A stretch of 64,000 bases of DNA from an uncultured Paracoccaceae bacterium (lineage in GTDB: Bacteria > Pseudomonadota > Alphaproteobacteria > Rhodobacterales > Rhodobacteraceae), in NCBI GenBank assembly GCA_947499725.1, contig CANMPK010000001.1:1240001-1304000 (forward strand). Reading direction: 5' to 3'. Made by a program: the position numbers and the translations under genes. Below, piece after piece: positions 61,249 through 64,000 of the stretch. Within the stretch, counting starts at the first letter, position 1; the number at the start of each line of letters is the position of its first letter. Below the pieces are notes generated by a model. The model was not told the origin of the DNA and made no database searches. It saw nothing but the letters and a program-made list of their open reading frames with translations.

Positions 61249-63141
61249 ATGTCGTATCAAGAGGTTTACACCCGTTGGAAAACCGATCCTGAAGGGTTCT
61301 GGATGGAGGCTGCGCAGGCCATCGACTGGGATCAAGCGCCCAGCAAGGCGCTGACAGATAAAGGGGATGGGCTGTACGAATGGTTTGCCGATGCCAAGGT
61401 GAACACCTGCTGGAACGCGGTGGATCGCCATGTAGAAGCAGGGCATGGGGATCGTATTGCGATCATTTATGACAGCCCTGTCACCGATACAAAGACCAAG
61501 ATTTCCTATGCCCAGCTTAAGGATGATGTGGCGCTGCTTGCAGGGGCTTTGCAAGCGCAGGGCGTCACAAAGGGCGACCGTGTACTGATTTATATGCCCA
61601 TGGTGGCAGAAGCGATCATCGCAATGCTGGCCTGCGGGCGCATTGGCGCGATCCATTCTGTGGTGTTTGGTGGCTTTGCAGCCAACGAACTTGCCGTGCG
61701 GATTGATGATGCCAAGCCAAAAGCGATTTTGGCGGCCTCTTGTGGGATCGAGGGTTCGCGGATCATTGAATATAAACCTTTGCTGGATGGCGCCATTGAG
61801 GCTGCCAGCCACGAACCGGAATTCTGCGCGATCTTGCAACGTACGCAGCACTTGGCAGAGCTGACCGAAGGGCGCGATCTGGATTGGCATGGGTTTCAGG
61901 TTGGCGTGACGCCTGCGGATTGCGTTCCGGTTGAGGGCAATCATCCGTCTTATATTCTGTATACCTCTGGCACGACTGGTCAGCCCAAGGGCGTAATCCG
62001 CCATACGGCGGGGCAATTGGTGGCGCTGAACTGGACGATGGAGGCGATTTATAACGTCAAGCCAGGCGATGTGTTCTGGGCGGCCTCTGATGTGGGTTGG
62101 GTCGTTGGGCACTCGTATATTTGTTACGGGCCGTTGATCCACGGCAACACGACGGTTGTGTTTGAAGGTAAACCCATTGGCACGCCAGACGCAGGTACGT
62201 TTTGGCGCGTGATTTCGGAACACAAGGTCACGTCGTTCTTTACGGCACCCACTGCGTTGCGCGCCGTAAAGCGCGAAGACCCCAAAGGCGCTTTGGTGGC
62301 GGATTACGATCTAGATTGCTTGAAGCAGGTCTACTTGGCCGGCGAACGTGCGGACCCTGATACGATTCATTGGGCGCAAGATCGGCTGGGCGTGCCCGTG
62401 ATTGACCACTGGTGGCAAACCGAAACCGGTTGGGCGATTGCGGCTAATCCTTTGGGCATTGAAAGCCTGCCGATCAAAGTTGGATCACCAGCTGTGCCGA
62501 TGCCAGGGTATGATGTTGAGATTTTGGATGACGCTGGTCAGCCAGTTTCCGCTGGCACCTTGGGCGCCATTGCGGTGAAGCTGCCCCTGCCCCCAGGCAC
62601 TTTGCCAACGCTGTGGCAGGCAGAAGCGCGGTTTAAATCTGCCTATTTGAATACCTTTGAAGGGTATTACGAAACCGGCGATGCGGGGATGATGGACGAG
62701 GATGGCTATCTGTACATCATGGCGCGCACGGATGATGTGATTAACGTCGCAGGCCATCGTCTTTCAACGGGCGCGATGGAAGAGGTGCTGGCTGCCCACC
62801 CAGATGTGGCGGAATGCGCTGTGATTGGAGTGGCCGACAAGTTGAAGGGCCAGATGCCATTGGGCTTTTTGGTGTTGAATGCCGGTACAGATCGCCCTGA
62901 TGCGGATATTATCGCAGAAGTCGTACAATCGGTTCGCGATCAGATCGGGCCGGTGGCTGCATTTAAACAGGCCGCTGTTGTCGGGCGCTTGCCAAAAACA
63001 CGGTCTGGCAAAATCTTACGCGGTACGATGGTCTCGATTGCCGATGGCTCAGAATGGAAAATGCCAGCGACAATTGACGACCCATCCGTATTAGATGACA
63101 TCAAAGGCACATTGAAAACCCTTGGCTACGCAGAGGCTTAA
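61249..63141 (+). CDS. prpE: Propionyl-CoA synthetase
   Basis: This 630-residue acyl-CoA synthetase activates propionate (and to some extent acetate) with ATP and CoA. It has SYQEVYTRWKTDPEGFW at the start, the AMP-binding P-loop YTSGTTGQPKGVIRH, the adenylation motif ETGDAGMMDEDGYLYIMARTDD and KTRSGKILRGTM with the catalytic Lys. WWQTETGW, KPIGTPDAGTFWRVISEHK and the overall N-terminus favour PrpE over AcsA. GGGAGGA precedes the ATG at 61249. The upstream TTTGCA sites fit propionate control. Confidence 0.92.
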   Translation: MSYQEVYTRWKTDPEGFWMEAAQAIDWDQAPSKALTDKGDGLYEWFADAKVNTCWNAVDRHVEAGHGDRIAIIYDSPVTDTKTKISYAQLKDDVALLAGALQAQGVTKGDRVLIYMPMVAEAIIAMLACGRIGAIHSVVFGGFAANELAVRIDDAKPKAILAASCGIEGSRIIEYKPLLDGAIEAASHEPEFCAILQRTQHLAELTEGRDLDWHGFQVGVTPADCVPVEGNHPSYILYTSGTTGQPKGVIRHTAGQLVALNWTMEAIYNVKPGDVFWAASDVGWVVGHSYICYGPLIHGNTTVVFEGKPIGTPDAGTFWRVISEHKVTSFFTAPTALRAVKREDPKGALVADYDLDCLKQVYLAGERADPDTIHWAQDRLGVPVIDHWWQTETGWAIAANPLGIESLPIKVGSPAVPMPGYDVEILDDAGQPVSAGTLGAIAVKLPLPPGTLPTLWQAEARFKSAYLNTFEGYYETGDAGMMDEDGYLYIMARTDDVINVAGHRLSTGAMEEVLAAHPDVAECAVIGVADKLKGQMPLGFLVLNAGTDRPDADIIAEVVQSVRDQIGPVAAFKQAAVVGRLPKTRSGKILRGTMVSIADGSEWKMPATIDDPSVLDDIKGTLKTLGYAEA

Positions 63142-63172
63142 CCCTCGATTTGGCGCTTTACATGCAATGCGT

Positions 63173-63199
63173 GTCGTGCGAAGCCTATGCCCGCACGAC
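63173..63199 (+). other. Inverted repeat between prpE and cspA copy 2
   Basis: GTCGTGCG (63173-63180) pairs with CGCACGAC (63192-63199). There is no T-run. It may be a structure in the long leader of the cold-shock gene or the 3' end of prpE mRNA. Confidence 0.4.
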
Positions 63200-63310
63200 G
63201 TGCCATCTATCGTTTTCCTTGTTTGCCTCGGCGATCTTGCATTCGATTCTGCACAGACGCCAAGGACTCGACGCATTCCGCGGGCGGGCAACATACTAGG
63301 AGATACGGAT

Positions 63311-63517
63311 ATGCCTACAGGTACCGTAAAATGGTTTAACACCGACAAAGGCTACGGCTTCATTGCACCAGAAGATGGTGGCAAGGACGTTTTTGTTCAC
63401 ATTCGCGCAGTAGAGCGCGCAGGTCTGCAAGGCCTGCAGGACAACCAAAAAGTGTCCTACGAGCTGGAAGCTGGCCGTGACGGCCGCGAAAGCGCTGGCG
63501 GTCTGGAACTGCTGTAA
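63311..63517 (+). CDS. cspA: Cold-shock domain protein (CspA family), copy 2
   Basis: This 68-residue OB-fold protein has intact RNP1 (KGYGFIAPEDGG) and RNP2 (VFVHIRAVERAG) motifs and is close to copy 1 at 15798-16004. AGGAG lies 10-11 nt before the ATG, a little far. A 169-nt non-coding leader precedes it, and a strong terminator follows. Confidence 0.95.
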   Translation: MPTGTVKWFNTDKGYGFIAPEDGGKDVFVHIRAVERAGLQGLQDNQKVSYELEAGRDGRESAGGLELL

Positions 63518-63543
63518 GCTTTGCTTCGGTAAAGATGGTAAGG

Positions 63544-63567
63544 CGGGCGCTTTAAGCGCCCGTTTTT
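63544..63567 (+). terminator. Terminator of cspA copy 2
   Basis: CGGGCGCTT (63544-63552), T, AAGCGCCCG (63554-63562) followed by TTTTT. Confidence 0.93.
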
Positions 63568-63605
63568 ATTTGTATTTTCCCATCTGACGATATGCAGCGG
63601 GTATT

Positions 63606-64000
63606 TTAGACAAATTGTTCGCGGATCAAGCGTTCTTCTAAACCATGACCAGGATCAAACAGGATTTTGTGCCCTACGTTTGGCTCTGATTTGATTTCCA
63701 CAGACACGACATCCCGCACAGAACGGCTATCGGCATCTGCCATGACAGGTCGTTTTTCAGGATTGGTCACTTCGATGCGCACATGGCTTTCCTTGCGCAC
63801 AAGCGCGCCGCGCCAACGACGTGGGCGGAACGGCGCAATGGCCGTAAGGGCCAAGACATCCGAGCCAATTGGAAGAATCGGGCCATGGGCGGAATAGTTA
63901 TAAGCCGTAGAGCCCGCAGGTGTGGATAGCAGCGCCCCGTCACACACAAGCTCGTCCATCCGCAGACGGCCATCGATCCAAATACGAAGTTTTGCCGCCT
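63606..64000 (-). CDS. nadK: NAD kinase, C-terminal part (continues beyond the window)
   Basis: The last 131 codons, including the stop, of an enzyme that phosphorylates NAD+ to NADP+ are present; the start lies beyond position 64000. The readable part starts [16 protein letters not shown] and has the NAD-binding motif [21 protein letters not shown] and the family ending [16 protein letters not shown]. An ATG at 63959 is internal to the domain and not the true start. Confidence 0.9.
   Translation of the reverse strand, partial: AAKLRIWIDGRLRMDELVCDGALLSTPAGSTAYNYSAHGPILPIGSDVLALTAIAPFRPRRWRGALVRKESHVRIEVTNPEKRPVMADADSRSVRDVVSVEIKSEPNVGHKILFDPGHGLEERLIREQFV

Noticed and set aside
61219-62223. 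334-codon frame opposite prpE
   Set aside because: Shadow frame; the prpE frame carries all family motifs.

Overview
The window is chromosomal DNA of an alphaproteobacterium, most likely a member of the Rhodobacterales (roseobacter type). Four things suggest this: the PHB cluster phaR-phaP-phaC/phaZ with PhaR-type CTGC-N3-GCAG operators, the gene pair thyA-folA, the order MerR-MerR-acyl-CoA dehydrogenase-GST-thiolase-FadB, and CspA proteins with the group's typical sequence. Genes are dense, mostly intact and often overlap by 1-8 nt. I see no tRNA, rRNA, CRISPR, prophage or insertion sequence.

Layout. 1-3.9 kb: the end of a polar amino-acid ABC importer (binding-protein tail, two permeases), a class I glutamine amidotransferase and a DegT-type aminotransferase. 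4-8.4 kb: polyhydroxybutyrate storage (phaR, phaP, phaC, divergent phaZ) with three exact PhaR-type operators. 8.4-12.1 kb: two alpha/beta hydrolases, one lacking its nucleophile serine, and thrS. 12.3-14.9 kb: a four-gene bufferin-type RiPP operon (DUF2282 precursor, DUF692/MNIO enzyme, DUF2063 partner, DoxX), the most interesting system here. 14.9-26.1 kb: housekeeping and small genes (ArsC-like protein, CspA, folA, thyA, gloA, MarR regulator, sdhE, aspartate aminotransferase, two membrane proteins, DUF2461, a PLP decarboxylase). 26.3-35.6 kb: parE, a 513-bp intergenic region rich in hairpins, the pyruvate dehydrogenase operon (homodimeric AceE-type E1, E2, lipoyl-E3) and a divergent GAPDH. 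35.6-42.9 kb: SRAP protein, DUF1992, a 5'-nucleotidase, DUF952-pyrD-arsC, a second MATE pump and two hotdog thioesterases. 43-50.7 kb: a beta-oxidation locus with two MerR regulators and a cluster of ACGTA repeats. 50.7-53.9 kb: sulfotransferase, an M48-like protein without its metal site and a SPOR protein. 54-58.5 kb: the nucleoside salvage operon cdd-deoA-deoB-add-upp. 58.7-64 kb: malic enzyme, propionyl-CoA synthetase preceded by TTTGCA/TGCAAA sites, a second CspA and the end of NAD kinase.

Together, much of the window handles acyl-CoA, acetyl-CoA and pyruvate: fatty-acid oxidation, propionate activation, pyruvate dehydrogenase, malic enzyme and PHB storage. Several of these loci carry readable operators. 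A GTTTA-N4-TAAAC element lies immediately upstream of both aceE and the malic enzyme gene, which suggests one shared regulator. The bufferin operon is separate and probably handles copper stress in the periplasm.
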